A DNA stretch of 64,000 nucleotides. It comes from Bacillota bacterium. GTDB lineage: Bacteria; Bacillota; Clostridia; Lachnospirales; Lachnospiraceae. The DNA lies in assembly GCA_023436225.1 (NCBI GenBank), contig JAEZKA010000035.1:62001-126000 (forward strand). Reading direction: 5' to 3'. The first letter of the stretch is position 1. Every line of letters begins with the position of its first letter. The notes under the pieces are model-generated. The model saw nothing but the letters and a program-made list of their open reading frames with translations, did not search any database and had not been told where the DNA came from. A program made the position numbers and the translations under genes. Positions 1 through 8,088 of this stretch are shown in pieces.

Positions 1-232
1 TATTTGTCTTAATAATCATACCCGCCTTCGGTATCGTGGAGCAGGCTGCATCGATTCCACCCCATTCATTCTCTACCATACACATACGGCAAGCACCATA
101 GATAGAGAGTTCGGAATGATAACAGAAGGTTGGCATCTTAATACCAACTTTGCGGATCAGCTCCAATAGGTTTTTCTCCTGGCCAATTTCTACAGGTATC
201 CCATCAATTGTCATAATATTATTCTTATCCAT
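1..232 (-). CDS. hydA: [FeFe]-hydrogenase catalytic subunit, N-terminal part (HydA/HndD-like), cut by window edge
   Basis: Only the first 77 codons are present. The translation starts MDKNNIMTIDGIPVEIG and carries a plant-type 2Fe-2S ferredoxin domain with Cys residues in FCYHSELSIYGACRMCMVE, the pattern found at the N terminus of NADH-linked [FeFe]-hydrogenases and of NuoG or formate dehydrogenase subunits. The ATG at 232 follows a GGTGA box. It lies 51 nt downstream of hydB in the same operon, which favours the catalytic subunit of a trimeric electron-bifurcating hydrogenase that makes H2 from NADH and reduced ferredoxin in the cytoplasm. The H-cluster domain lies outside the window, so a formate dehydrogenase or other NuoG-like protein cannot be excluded. 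Confidence 0.75.
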   Translation of the reverse strand, partial: MDKNNIMTIDGIPVEIGQEKNLLELIRKVGIKMPTFCYHSELSIYGACRMCMVENEWGGIDAACSTIPKAGMIIKTN

Positions 233-283
233 TTCAATTCACCATGCTGCAGCTTCTTAGCAGCTTAATCCTTTCTCCACTTC

Positions 284-2152
284 TTATGCGATTGCATGGA
301 ATGGACATGCAGTGATACAAGCTCCACACTTGATACATTTTGCTCCGTCAATAAGGAAGGGTTCCTTCACTTTACCGCTGATTGCATTCACCGGACAGGA
401 TCTGGCACATTTGGAGCAGCCCTTACAAAGGTCTGGATCAATCGTAATTGATTTTAGTTTCTGGCAATTACCGGTGGGGCAGTGTTTTGCCTGGATATGT
501 GCTTCATATTCTTCACGAAAATGCTTGATGGTACTGACAACCGGAAAAGGAGCAGATTTTCCGAGGCCACAGAGAGCAGTGGAGGATATGGTATCAGCAA
601 GCTCCAAAAGCAGCTCAACATCCCCTTTCTCTCCTTCTCCTGCTATAATCCTCTCAAGAATAGCAAGCATTCTCTTCGTTCCCTCACGACAGGGGACACA
701 TTTTCCACAGGATTCATTCTGGGTGAAATTCATAAAGAACCTTGCCACTTCCACCATACAGGTGCTATCATCCATAACCACCAGACCGCCGGATCCGATC
801 ATTGCACCGGCCTTCTTTAGAGAATCGAAATCCAGAGGAAGATCCAGATCTTCCTTCGTCAGGCAACCACCGGAGGGTCCTCCGATCTGCACTGCTTTAA
901 ACTCTCCACCATCCTTCATACCACCACCAACCTCAAAGATGACTTCTCTTAATGTCGTACCCATAGGCACTTCAATCAGACCTGTATTCTCAATGTTGCC
1001 GGTTAATGCGAAGGCTTTCGTTCCCGGGCTCTTCTCCGGTCCAATCTGCTTATACCAGTCTGCGCCATTAGTGATAATCAACGGTACATTGGCATAGGTT
1101 TCTACATTATTCAACACCGTAGGCTTATCAAATAAGCCCTGCTCTACAGTTCTTGGAGGTTTGACTCTTGGCATACCGCGTTTGCCTTCGATGGAGGCAG
1201 TAAGTGCACTTCCTTCTCCGCATACAAAGGCTCCGGCGCCGCGGTTAATATGTATCTGAAAGGAAAAGCCGGTTCCAAGAATATTCTCACCTAACAGCCC
1301 ATATTCCGTTGCCTGTTCAATCGCCAGCTTCAATCGGCTTACTGCCATCGGGTATTCGGCACGTACGTAGATATAGCCCTCGTCCGCTCCACAGGCTAAT
1401 CCGGCAATCATCATGCCTTCCAGCATTCTGTGAGGGTCGCCTTCCATGATGCTTCGATCCATGAATGCACCCGGATCTCCCTCATCACCGTTGCACACCA
1501 CGTATTTTTTTGACTCCTTCTGTCGTTTAACCTGAGCCCATTTACGTCCGGCAGGAAAGCCGCCGCCCCCTCTACCCCTAAGATTAGACTCTGAAATTTC
1601 GTTAATAATATCATCACCAGTCATCTCAAAGAGAGCTTTTTCAAAGGCAGTATATCCTCCAATTCCGAAGTACTCCAGAATTGAGGTTGCATCAATCTGA
1701 CCGCAATGCTCTAAAACCAGACGGGTCTGACGCTTGTAAAAGGGGATATCCTCTTGCTTTTGATAAACGATACCATCCTTCTGATAAGAGAGGCGTTCGA
1801 TGTGTTCTCCCTGGATTATCGTCTTATCTATAATATCTTCACAATCCGTGAGCTTAACCTTAGTATATAACCACCCTTGAGGCTCAATGCGTACTAAAGG
1901 TCCCATCTCGCAGAAGCCGTGACATCCGCTCTTCTTCATGCCTACCGTATCTTCGTGGGGCTCTTCGGCTAATTCTAGGCTGCAGGGTACCTTTCTATCC
2001 TGTAACAATTCGGTTAGACGGTCAAAAATTTCAAGTGCACCACTGGAAACACAACCGGTTCCGGCACATACCAATATCTTTTTTGTCTGCTGCTCCAGTG
2101 AACGTACAAAGACAGAACGTAACCCGGCTAAATCTTCTCTTGATTTTAACAT
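284..2152 (-). CDS. hydB: NADH-binding flavoprotein subunit of bifurcating hydrogenase (HydB/HndC, NuoF family)
   Basis: This 622-residue protein has the full HydB layout. Residues ~25-110 form a thioredoxin-like 2Fe-2S domain (CAGTGCVSSGA). Then comes the NuoF core with the FMN/NADH-binding glycine-rich stretch GRGGGGFPAGRKW and GDEGDPGAFMDRS, an SLBB region, and a 4Fe-4S site in ESCGKCVPCREGTKRM. Two C-terminal ferredoxin clusters follow (CKGCSKCARSCPVNA and CIKCGACITACPFHA). The length matches bifurcating HydB proteins of about 600-630 residues. It oxidises or reduces NAD(H) and passes electrons to HydA. The start ATG overlaps the end of hydC by 7 nt and has an AAGGAGG box within the hydC coding end, indicating translational coupling. 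Confidence 0.93.
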   Translation of the reverse strand: MLKSREDLAGLRSVFVRSLEQQTKKILVCAGTGCVSSGALEIFDRLTELLQDRKVPCSLELAEEPHEDTVGMKKSGCHGFCEMGPLVRIEPQGWLYTKVKLTDCEDIIDKTIIQGEHIERLSYQKDGIVYQKQEDIPFYKRQTRLVLEHCGQIDATSILEYFGIGGYTAFEKALFEMTGDDIINEISESNLRGRGGGGFPAGRKWAQVKRQKESKKYVVCNGDEGDPGAFMDRSIMEGDPHRMLEGMMIAGLACGADEGYIYVRAEYPMAVSRLKLAIEQATEYGLLGENILGTGFSFQIHINRGAGAFVCGEGSALTASIEGKRGMPRVKPPRTVEQGLFDKPTVLNNVETYANVPLIITNGADWYKQIGPEKSPGTKAFALTGNIENTGLIEVPMGTTLREVIFEVGGGMKDGGEFKAVQIGGPSGGCLTKEDLDLPLDFDSLKKAGAMIGSGGLVVMDDSTCMVEVARFFMNFTQNESCGKCVPCREGTKRMLAILERIIAGEGEKGDVELLLELADTISSTALCGLGKSAPFPVVSTIKHFREEYEAHIQAKHCPTGNCQKLKSITIDPDLCKGCSKCARSCPVNAISGKVKEPFLIDGAKCIKCGACITACPFHAIA

Positions 2153-2628
2153 GCTAATTCCTCCTTTAATTCCTTTAACAGTTCAGAGGTTTTCTCCGGT
2201 GTCATGGCAGGATATACCTTATCGTTTACCGTAATTACCGGTGCCAGACCACAAGCACCGAGGCAGGATACGGTCTCTACGGTGAAGCCAAGGTCATCTG
2301 TTGTCGTCTTCTTATCGGAAAGCCCAAGTTCCTCTCTAAGCTTCTGCAATATAGGAATAGACTTTCGAACATGACAGGCAGTACCATCACATACTTTAAT
2401 CACAAACTGCCCTTTGGGTTCCAGAGAGAAATTCTCATAAAAGGTAGCAGTGCTGTAGATTCTGGCCTCGCTGACACCAATTTTCTTCGATAAGTGAGGG
2501 AATACTTCTCTCGGCAGATAGCGGTAATGCTCCTGAACCTCTTGTAAAATTGCAATGATTGCACTTTGTTTGCAACCATGCTCTTCTATAATCTTGTCAA
2601 CCACTGCATAATCAAATGTATCATTCAT
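2146..2628 (-). CDS. hydC: Thioredoxin-like 2Fe-2S subunit of bifurcating hydrogenase (HydC/NuoE family)
   Basis: The 160-residue product is a NuoE-type protein. An N-terminal helical part (about residues 1-75) is followed by a thioredoxin-like 2Fe-2S domain with the four ligands in CDGTACHVRKS and CLGACGLAPV. It transfers electrons between the flavin subunit HydB and the hydrogenase. The start is set by GGAGG placed 6 nt before the ATG. It sits 44 nt after rex and overlaps hydB, so the three hydrogenase genes and rex are one transcription unit. Confidence 0.93.
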   Translation of the reverse strand: MNDTFDYAVVDKIIEEHGCKQSAIIAILQEVQEHYRYLPREVFPHLSKKIGVSEARIYSTATFYENFSLEPKGQFVIKVCDGTACHVRKSIPILQKLREELGLSDKKTTTDDLGFTVETVSCLGACGLAPVITVNDKVYPAMTPEKTSELLKELKEELAC

Positions 2629-2672
2629 AAATTTCCTCCATTCTCTTGTTTGAAAAGAAATATAATGTTATA

Positions 2673-3332
2673 TCAATGGACTTGTTTGTCCATTCTTTCT
2701 TTATTTAGCTTCTGGGCTAGATGATTGGACAGGATTGCCAAGGAGCTGGCCAGGTTTTCATCCTTTACCAGTATCTGCTCTGACACCTGCAAATGGACCG
2801 GGGTAAAATTCCAGATTGCCTTGATACCACATTTTACTAGCGTGTTACAAGCCTTTTGTGCCATCTGGGAGTCTACGGCGATGATCCCGATTTTTATCTT
2901 CATTCTAGAACAGACATCAGGTAATTTGCTAAGTGGCAGTATCTTGTTCCTATGATTATCGGTATTCCGTAGGTTCTCCTCCTCATCAAAGGCTGCTATG
3001 ATATCCATTCCATAATCCAAGAAGCCCTCATATGCAAGTAGAGCCTGGCCAAAGTAGCCTGCTCCGATCAGTACGGCAGATTGCACATTGTCATAGCCAA
3101 GGCAATGCTCCAGATCACGGATTAATTCCTGTAGGACATATCCGACCTTCGGGCGTCCGCCATCACTGACCTGAGCCAAATCCTTTCGCACCTGTACATC
3201 ATTCAACCTTAATTCGTGGGCTATGGTTGTCGCGGAAATATTGGCTGCCCTCTCCTTAGGCAGGCTCTTAAGAAAGCACAGATACAAGGGCAAGCGCTTT
3301 ATCATCTGTGTCGTCAAGGTCTTTGCCTCCAT
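2673..3332 (-). CDS. rex: Redox-sensing transcriptional repressor Rex (copy 1, operon-internal)
   Basis: This 219-residue Rex has an N-terminal winged helix (LNDVQVRKDLAQV) and a C-terminal Rossmann domain with an intact dinucleotide motif GAGYFGQALLAYEGF. Rex binds DNA when the NADH/NAD ratio is low and leaves when NADH rises. It follows nfnB after 3 nt and precedes hydC, so the repressor is made with the NADH-handling enzymes it most likely controls. A Rex-like operator lies upstream of the operon at 5892-5909, which suggests autoregulation. The coding end contains AATGGAC...GTCCATT, a short inverted repeat at the rex stop. Confidence 0.95.
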   Translation of the reverse strand: MEAKTLTTQMIKRLPLYLCFLKSLPKERAANISATTIAHELRLNDVQVRKDLAQVSDGGRPKVGYVLQELIRDLEHCLGYDNVQSAVLIGAGYFGQALLAYEGFLDYGMDIIAAFDEEENLRNTDNHRNKILPLSKLPDVCSRMKIKIGIIAVDSQMAQKACNTLVKCGIKAIWNFTPVHLQVSEQILVKDENLASSLAILSNHLAQKLNKERMDKQVH

Positions 3333-3335
3333 GCT

Positions 3336-4733
3336 TCACTCTCCCTGACCGAATATATATTCATCAATTGCACTCGCAGCCATCTTACCTGCTCCCATCG
3401 CTAAGATTACTGTAGCTGCTCCAGTTACAGCATCTCCACCGGCATATACGCCAGTTCTGGAGGTAAGACCCGTTGCTTCTTCAACTACGATGCCTCCCCA
3501 CTTATTCGTCTCAAGTCCGCTTGTAGTCGCTTTGATTAATGGATTAGGTGAGGTCCCGATTGCCATGATGACACAATCTGTATCCAGCTCAAAATCACTA
3601 TCCGGCACCGGGATCGGCTTCTGTCTTCCCGTGGCATCCGGTTCTCCCAATTCCATTTGCTGACACAGGATGCCTTTCACCCAATCCTTTTCTTTTCCTG
3701 TAATCGCAAGCGGGTTAGTCAGGAATAGAAATTGTATTCCTTCCTCTTTGGCATGCTCGACCTCTTCCAAACGGGCAGGTAATTCCTTCTCGGTACGACG
3801 GTATATAATCGTCACCTCCGCTCCGAGGCGCTTTGCACAGCGGGCAGCATCCATAGCAACATTTCCTCCGCCGACGACTGCCACTCGACTCCCCTTCTGA
3901 ATGGGCGTCATTGCTCCATTCTCATAAGCTTTCATTAGGTTGATTCTTGTTAGGAATTCATTAGCAGAATATACCCCTTTCAAATTCTCTCCTGCTATAT
4001 TCATAAAGTTCGGAAGCCCAGCCCCTGAACCGATAAAAACTGCTTCATAACCGTAATCCTGTAACAGTTCATCTATGGATACAGTTTTTCCGATTACCAT
4101 ATTGGTTTTTATCTCTACTCCCAATTCTTTCAGGGTGGTGATCTCCTTATTAACGATTTCTTTTGGGAGTCTGAATTCAGGGATACCGTAGACAAGCACG
4201 CCACCAGCCAAGTGCAAGGCTTCAAATACTGTGACTTTATAACCTTTCTTCGCCAGGTCTCCGGCGCAGGCCAATCCTGATGGTCCTGATCCGATTACAG
4301 CCACCTTATGTCCGTTGCCTTGGGGCTGTACTGCCTTATCTCTACAATTATCGTTATGATAGTCTGCTACAAAACGCTCCAATCGTCCAATTGCCACCGC
4401 TTCCCCTTTAATACCTCTGACACATTTAGACTCACATTGTGATTCCTGAGGACATACTCTTCCGCAGACAGCCGGAAGGGAGCTTGCCTTGGATATCTCT
4501 TGAAAGGCTTCCTCAAAGCTCCCCTTTGCTACCTCCTGCACAAATGCTGGTATATCAATCTGAACAGGACATCCGGTTACGCATTGCTTATTCTTACAAT
4601 TCAAACAGCGACTGGCTTCATCCATCGCCTGCTCCTTGCTGTAGCCCAGTGCCACCTCAAGGAAATTGCTGTTTCTGATCCCTGCCTCGCGAACAGACAT
4701 TTCATTTTTTGTTAGAGACATATTTGCCGCCAT
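3336..4733 (-). CDS. nfnB: NADH-dependent ferredoxin:NADP+ oxidoreductase subunit B (NfnB, GltD-like)
   Basis: The 465-residue protein belongs to the glutamate synthase small-subunit-like FAD/NAD(P) oxidoreductases. Cysteines for two 4Fe-4S clusters are in the N-terminal region (CLNCKNKQCVTGCPV and CGRVCPQESQCESKCV). An FAD-binding GSGPSGLACAGDLAKKG motif lies near residue 150, and an NADP-binding GGGNVAMDAARCAKRLG motif near residue 290. Next to nfnA it forms NfnAB, which couples NADH and ferredoxin oxidation to NADP+ reduction. A lone homologue could be glutamate synthase beta or sulfide dehydrogenase SudA, but pairing with NfnA and rex-hyd favours NfnB. The start ATG is one base after the nfnA stop. 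Confidence 0.9.
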   Translation of the reverse strand: MAANMSLTKNEMSVREAGIRNSNFLEVALGYSKEQAMDEASRCLNCKNKQCVTGCPVQIDIPAFVQEVAKGSFEEAFQEISKASSLPAVCGRVCPQESQCESKCVRGIKGEAVAIGRLERFVADYHNDNCRDKAVQPQGNGHKVAVIGSGPSGLACAGDLAKKGYKVTVFEALHLAGGVLVYGIPEFRLPKEIVNKEITTLKELGVEIKTNMVIGKTVSIDELLQDYGYEAVFIGSGAGLPNFMNIAGENLKGVYSANEFLTRINLMKAYENGAMTPIQKGSRVAVVGGGNVAMDAARCAKRLGAEVTIIYRRTEKELPARLEEVEHAKEEGIQFLFLTNPLAITGKEKDWVKGILCQQMELGEPDATGRQKPIPVPDSDFELDTDCVIMAIGTSPNPLIKATTSGLETNKWGGIVVEEATGLTSRTGVYAGGDAVTGAATVILAMGAGKMAASAIDEYIFGQGE

Positions 4734-4734
4734 A

Positions 4735-5577
4735 TTATAACACCTCTGCTTTCAGGAGATTACAGGTTGTCTCATGAAGCTTACGCTCAAATTCCTGGTA
4801 CATTGAAGATCTGGCGATTGCTTCATCAAAATCAATTTCATGAGCATCAAATTCAGGTCCGTCCACACAGGCGAATTTGGTTCTACCACCAATGGTCAGC
4901 CGACAACCGCCACACATTCCGGTACCGTCGATCATAACCGGATTCATACTCGCAACCGTCTTTATGTTATATTCCTTGGTTAGTCTGCTGACGAACTTCA
5001 TCATGATAAGTGGTCCTATGGTTATTACCTCATCGTATTGCTCACCACTATCAATCAACTTCTTCAGAGCATCGGTCACAAGTCCCTGTTCCCCATAGCT
5101 CCCATCATCGGTCATCACGATAAAACGACTGCTGTTCTTTCTGAATTCGTCCTCTAAAATTACTAGCTCCTTGGAACGGAAGCCCACGACAGCGTGAACC
5201 TCAGTTCCCTGCTCGTGGAACTTTTTCACCACCGGATAAGCGATCGCGCATCCGACACCGCCACCGACAACCGCTACCTTCCGCTTTCCCTCTGTCTCTG
5301 TGGGGCGCCCGAGAGGACCAACAAAATCCTGAAGATAATCACCTTCCTTCATAGAATTAAGCTGCTCTGTTGTAGCTCCTACAATCTGAAAAATAATTGT
5401 TACGGTTCCCCTATTCCGGTCAAAATCCGCAATAGTCAACGGTATTCTTTCCCCATTTTCATCGGTTCTCAGAATGATAAACTGTCCTGGCTCAGCCTTC
5501 CCTGCTACCATGGGTGCATCAATCTCCATCAAGGTGACCGTGGGATTTAATATTAGTTTTCTAACAATTTGGTACAT
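4735..5577 (-). CDS. nfnA: NADH-dependent ferredoxin:NADP+ oxidoreductase subunit A (NfnA, PyrK/SudB-like)
   Basis: This 280-residue protein has an N-terminal FAD-binding beta barrel, an NAD-binding domain (VVGGGVGCAIAYPVVKKFHEQG, shown in part at about residues 103-124) and a C-terminal 2Fe-2S site with cysteines in GTGMCGGCRLTIGGRTKFAC. That is the dihydroorotate dehydrogenase electron-transfer-subunit fold used by NfnA. It is the first gene of the nfnAB-rex-hydCBA operon. The ATG has AGGAGG five bases upstream. Upstream lie a ~300-nt leader with two adjoining hairpins and a Rex box, consistent with redox control. Confidence 0.9.
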   Translation of the reverse strand: MYQIVRKLILNPTVTLMEIDAPMVAGKAEPGQFIILRTDENGERIPLTIADFDRNRGTVTIIFQIVGATTEQLNSMKEGDYLQDFVGPLGRPTETEGKRKVAVVGGGVGCAIAYPVVKKFHEQGTEVHAVVGFRSKELVILEDEFRKNSSRFIVMTDDGSYGEQGLVTDALKKLIDSGEQYDEVITIGPLIMMKFVSRLTKEYNIKTVASMNPVMIDGTGMCGGCRLTIGGRTKFACVDGPEFDAHEIDFDEAIARSSMYQEFERKLHETTCNLLKAEVL

Positions 5578-5675
5578 ATCAGCCTCCTGGTTCTTTACAC
5601 TTATTATTTATATAAATCAAAACCTCCTGCATCGAATCAGCTACAGGGATCGATATCCGATTAATCTCAAAACAA

Positions 5676-5705
5676 AAGGCTGCGGCCTTTGAAGACAGCA
5701 GCCTT
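5676..5705 (-). terminator. Terminator-like hairpin in the nfn leader
   Basis: On the minus strand, arms of 8 bp (AAGGCTGC / GCAGCCTT) enclose a 14-nt loop and are followed by TTTTGTTTTG. This resembles an intrinsic terminator placed about 100 nt before the nfnA start with no gene between it and the Rex box. It may act as an attenuator of the nfn-rex-hyd operon or end a short leader RNA. Confidence 0.55.
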
Positions 5706-5756
5706 ATTCATAACAATAGATCGTTTGCAAAGCGTACTTTCTATTGTATTATGAAT
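5706..5756 (-). other. Long hairpin abutting the leader terminator
   Basis: On the minus strand ATTCATAA-TA-CAATAGA pairs with TCTATTG-TTATGAAT around a 19-nt loop that contains TTTGCAAA. The 3' arm ends exactly where the terminator-like hairpin at 5676-5705 begins. Two stacked hairpins in a leader suggest a folded regulatory RNA. No known riboswitch class was recognised. Confidence 0.5.
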
Positions 5757-5891
5757 GAAAACCTGAGGCAAACAAGTCCTCATTCCTATATTCTAAATCG
5801 ATAACTTAGCTTGCGTGGCGACACAATTTTCAGTTAAGGATTAGAAAGCAACGTTGTATGTTGTTTCTTTGTCATTCTTCTGTTTCAAGAA

Positions 5892-5909
5892 TTGTTTATA
5901 TTTTAACAA
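5892..5909. promoter_or_regulatory. Putative Rex operator
   Basis: The 18-bp site reads TTGTTTATATTTTAACAA, one base away from the clostridial Rex consensus TTGTTAA-N4-TTAACAA. It lies 315 bp upstream of nfnA, whose operon encodes Rex and NADH-dependent enzymes. No clear -35/-10 pair was assigned next to it. Confidence 0.6.
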
Positions 5910-5932
5910 TCATTTTCTATTATGTGAAATGC

Positions 5933-5974
5933 AAAATGCGTATATCGATATTCCAATATCGATATACGCATTTT
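5933..5974. repeat. Perfect 20-bp inverted repeat with 2-base centre
   Basis: Arms 5933-5952 and 5955-5974 are exact reverse complements around CC, with a TATCGATAT core in each arm. It sits between the Rex box and the lysR gene. It could be an operator (two TATCGATA half-sites), or the 3' hairpin of the lysR transcript, since on the minus strand the arm ends in CGCATTTTGCATTT. A second related repeat is at 6142-6171. Confidence 0.6.
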
Positions 5975-6141
5975 AAATTTAACTTCCTATGATAAGTAAA
6001 ATATTATTTAGTAGATTATTTTAAATGCATGTGCTACAGTTTTTAGCCTTTTCTAACTATATCCGCCTTCTCCGTCTATATGATATCCTGTACCTGAAAC
6101 ACAAACTAAAACAACATGTTTGACTTATTCTTATCCCTCTT

Positions 6142-6171
6142 GATATATCGATATTCCATTATCGATATATC
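6142..6171. repeat. Second TATCGATA inverted repeat just downstream of lysR
   Basis: Arms GATATATCGATA (6142-6153) and TATCGATATATC (6160-6171) flank TTCCAT. The arms and spacer resemble the core of the repeat at 5933-5974. It lies 31 bp beyond the lysR stop and has no T-tract. The rest of the non-coding stretch 5975-6141 shows nothing I can name. Confidence 0.55.
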
Positions 6172-6201
6172 GTTATTCCTTTAGGCCTAGCTCCTATCCT
6201 T

Positions 6202-7137
6202 CTATTGATATTCCCGAAAGGAGACCTCATTCTTCGCTTCCGATAATCGGTCAATGAATCGCCTGTCCAGCTCGGTTAGCTTATAATTCTTAGGATAAAC
6301 GAATACATCCTTGTATCTATGCCCATTCACCTTACATTTGCGTTGCACAAGATGATAACGCCGCAACCACTTATCCGGAATTGGTGACACCCACATATAA
6401 GTTGTTGGTATCTCAGACAGTAAATCGTATTGGCTGCATCGATCATATACATAGATGCGCTTGGAGGTTAGCGAGGAGCCTTCTGCCATCAGACTATTCT
6501 GAAGTATATACGGGATTGATGTATCACCGTGGGTAACCTGGGTGTATTTACATAGCTCCTGTTCAGTCACAGCTTCGCAATAAGCCATTGGATGCTTCTC
6601 AGACATAAGCGCCAGATACTCAAATTCCCAGACTGTCTCATATCGAAGTTGCTTTTCCTTAAGATAATCTACAAAATAATTCTCATAATCTGTCTGATAC
6701 CTTATGATACCTAGATTAAAGGGTCCGTCAATAATGTTATTGATTACCTGAATTGAATTGGTCTCCTGTACATTCGCATGAATTCCTTTATTCGTATCAA
6801 GCTCTGACAGGAAGTTGGTAATCGCATCTGCAATATAGCTACCTCTGGGAATCGATATATTGAAATTCTGAATATCCGCATCCGCTTTATCTGATAATGC
6901 CTCCATCTTATCTAGCTGACTCAGGACATTTCTGGCATAGGATAAGAACTTGATTCCCTTCTGCGTAGGTGTTACTCCCTTGGAGGTACGCTCAAAGATA
7001 GTGAACTCAAGAGAATCCTCCAATTCCTTAATTGCCTTGCTTAGATTCGGCTGTCCCATATATAGATTCTCTGCCGCCTGAGAGATGGAGCTGGTCCTTT
7101 CAACTTCAATTGCATATTTTAAATGCTGTGTATTCAT
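6202..7137 (-). CDS. LysR-family transcriptional regulator
   Basis: The product starts MNTQHLKYAIEVERTSS and has the LysR winged helix at residues 1-60 (SQAAENLYMGQPNLSKAIKELE) followed by a substrate-binding-type effector domain, 311 residues in all. I chose the ATG at 7137, not an in-frame one ten codons earlier, because AGGTG sits just before it and family members begin at this point. The effector is unknown. Neighbours (a second Rex and palindromes with TATCGATA) give no clear target; the two palindromes downstream are possible binding sites. Confidence 0.85.
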   Translation of the reverse strand: MNTQHLKYAIEVERTSSISQAAENLYMGQPNLSKAIKELEDSLEFTIFERTSKGVTPTQKGIKFLSYARNVLSQLDKMEALSDKADADIQNFNISIPRGSYIADAITNFLSELDTNKGIHANVQETNSIQVINNIIDGPFNLGIIRYQTDYENYFVDYLKEKQLRYETVWEFEYLALMSEKHPMAYCEAVTEQELCKYTQVTHGDTSIPYILQNSLMAEGSSLTSKRIYVYDRCSQYDLLSEIPTTYMWVSPIPDKWLRRYHLVQRKCKVNGHRYKDVFVYPKNYKLTELDRRFIDRLSEAKNEVSFREYQ

Positions 7138-7237
7138 CCTGACACCTAACTTTCTATAAGATAACACGTACTATTGTCATATTTATGATCGAAGCAGGCT
7201 GCTTTTGCCTCAAAATACATCATCAAAACCAGATACA

Positions 7238-7891
7238 CTAGTCTACCGGCTTCAGGGCTTGCTTCAGATGATTGGATAATACAGCAAGAGAAGCAGCCAA
7301 ATTTTCATTCTGTACAAGAATGTGGTCAGGTACCGACAAATGAATCGGTGCAAAATTCCAGATTGCCAGCACCCCACCGGCAACTAGCTGATCGCATATG
7401 GTCTGTGCTTGGGAAACCGGTACGGTAATAATTCCGATATGAATCTTCATACGCCGGCATAAATTACTGATTTTATCCGTTGGTAATACTTTGATCCCGT
7501 TAATCTCAGTATTAATTAGCTCCATCTTAACATCAAAGGCCGCAATAATTTTCAGACCATAATCCTGGAAACCAACATGAGCCATTATGGCACGTGCAAG
7601 TGATCCGGCGCCAACGATTACCGCATCTTCGGTATTGTTATAGCCTAGCAAATCCTCCATTGCAGCCAATAAATCCTCTATTATAAAGCCTGTCTTCGGT
7701 TTACCCTTGGTTACATAAACAGAAGCAAAATCCTTACGGACCTGTACTTCATTGAGATTTAATAATTCTGCAACCTTAGGAGCTGATATTGTCTCAATCC
7801 CTTGCCCCTTTAACATTCGAAGCTGCTGGATATAATATGGCATCCTATATAACGCCTGCGTTGTTACCGCTCCCTTGCCTTTCTCCGCCAT
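7238..7891 (-). CDS. rex: Redox-sensing repressor Rex paralogue (copy 2)
   Basis: A 217-residue Rex paralogue. The winged helix is present (LNEVQVRKDFASV) and the C terminus closely matches copy 1 (AIWNFAPIHLSVPDHILVQ). The Rossmann glycine motif reads GAGSLARAIMAHVGF, so the third glycine of GxGxxG is alanine, which may change NADH affinity. The start ATG at 7891 is set by GGAGGAAGGAA directly upstream and by a consensus promoter at 7928-7956; an in-frame start at 7960 would lie upstream of that promoter. The gene is divergent from sodA and not in the nfn-hyd operon. Confidence 0.9.
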   Translation of the reverse strand: MAEKGKGAVTTQALYRMPYYIQQLRMLKGQGIETISAPKVAELLNLNEVQVRKDFASVYVTKGKPKTGFIIEDLLAAMEDLLGYNNTEDAVIVGAGSLARAIMAHVGFQDYGLKIIAAFDVKMELINTEINGIKVLPTDKISNLCRRMKIHIGIITVPVSQAQTICDQLVAGGVLAIWNFAPIHLSVPDHILVQNENLAASLAVLSNHLKQALKPVD

Positions 7892-7927
7892 TTCCTTCCT
7901 CCGTTTAATCAGTATTGTATTATCGAT

Positions 7928-7956
7928 ATTATAATGCTGATTTTCTAATACGTCAA
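7928..7956 (-). promoter_or_regulatory. Sigma-A-type promoter of rex copy 2
   Basis: On the minus strand TTGACG (7951-7956) and TATAAT (7928-7933) are separated by exactly 17 bp. A TATCGATA palindrome lies immediately downstream of the -10, recalling the repeats beyond lysR. Confidence 0.75.
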
Positions 7957-8088
7957 TCACAGAAAAATTAATATAATTGTCATTTTACTCTTGCATTTTC
8001 CTTGTTATTGTGCAATAATATACTTACAATACATTTTACACAATATAATTGTTAAAAATCTAATTCAAGCGTAAAGGAGTGCATATAT

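Noticed and set aside
312..1097. Long plus-strand ORF opposite hydB
   Set aside because: No ribosome site or family signal; it is an antisense frame of a conserved gene.
2646..2690. TGGACA-type YesN site near the rex stop
   Set aside because: It is an inverted AATGGAC/GTCCATT inside coding sequence of rex and not a direct-repeat promoter site.
8000..8075. Rex operator upstream of sodA
   Set aside because: ATTGTTAAAAATC matches only one half of the consensus, so it was not called.
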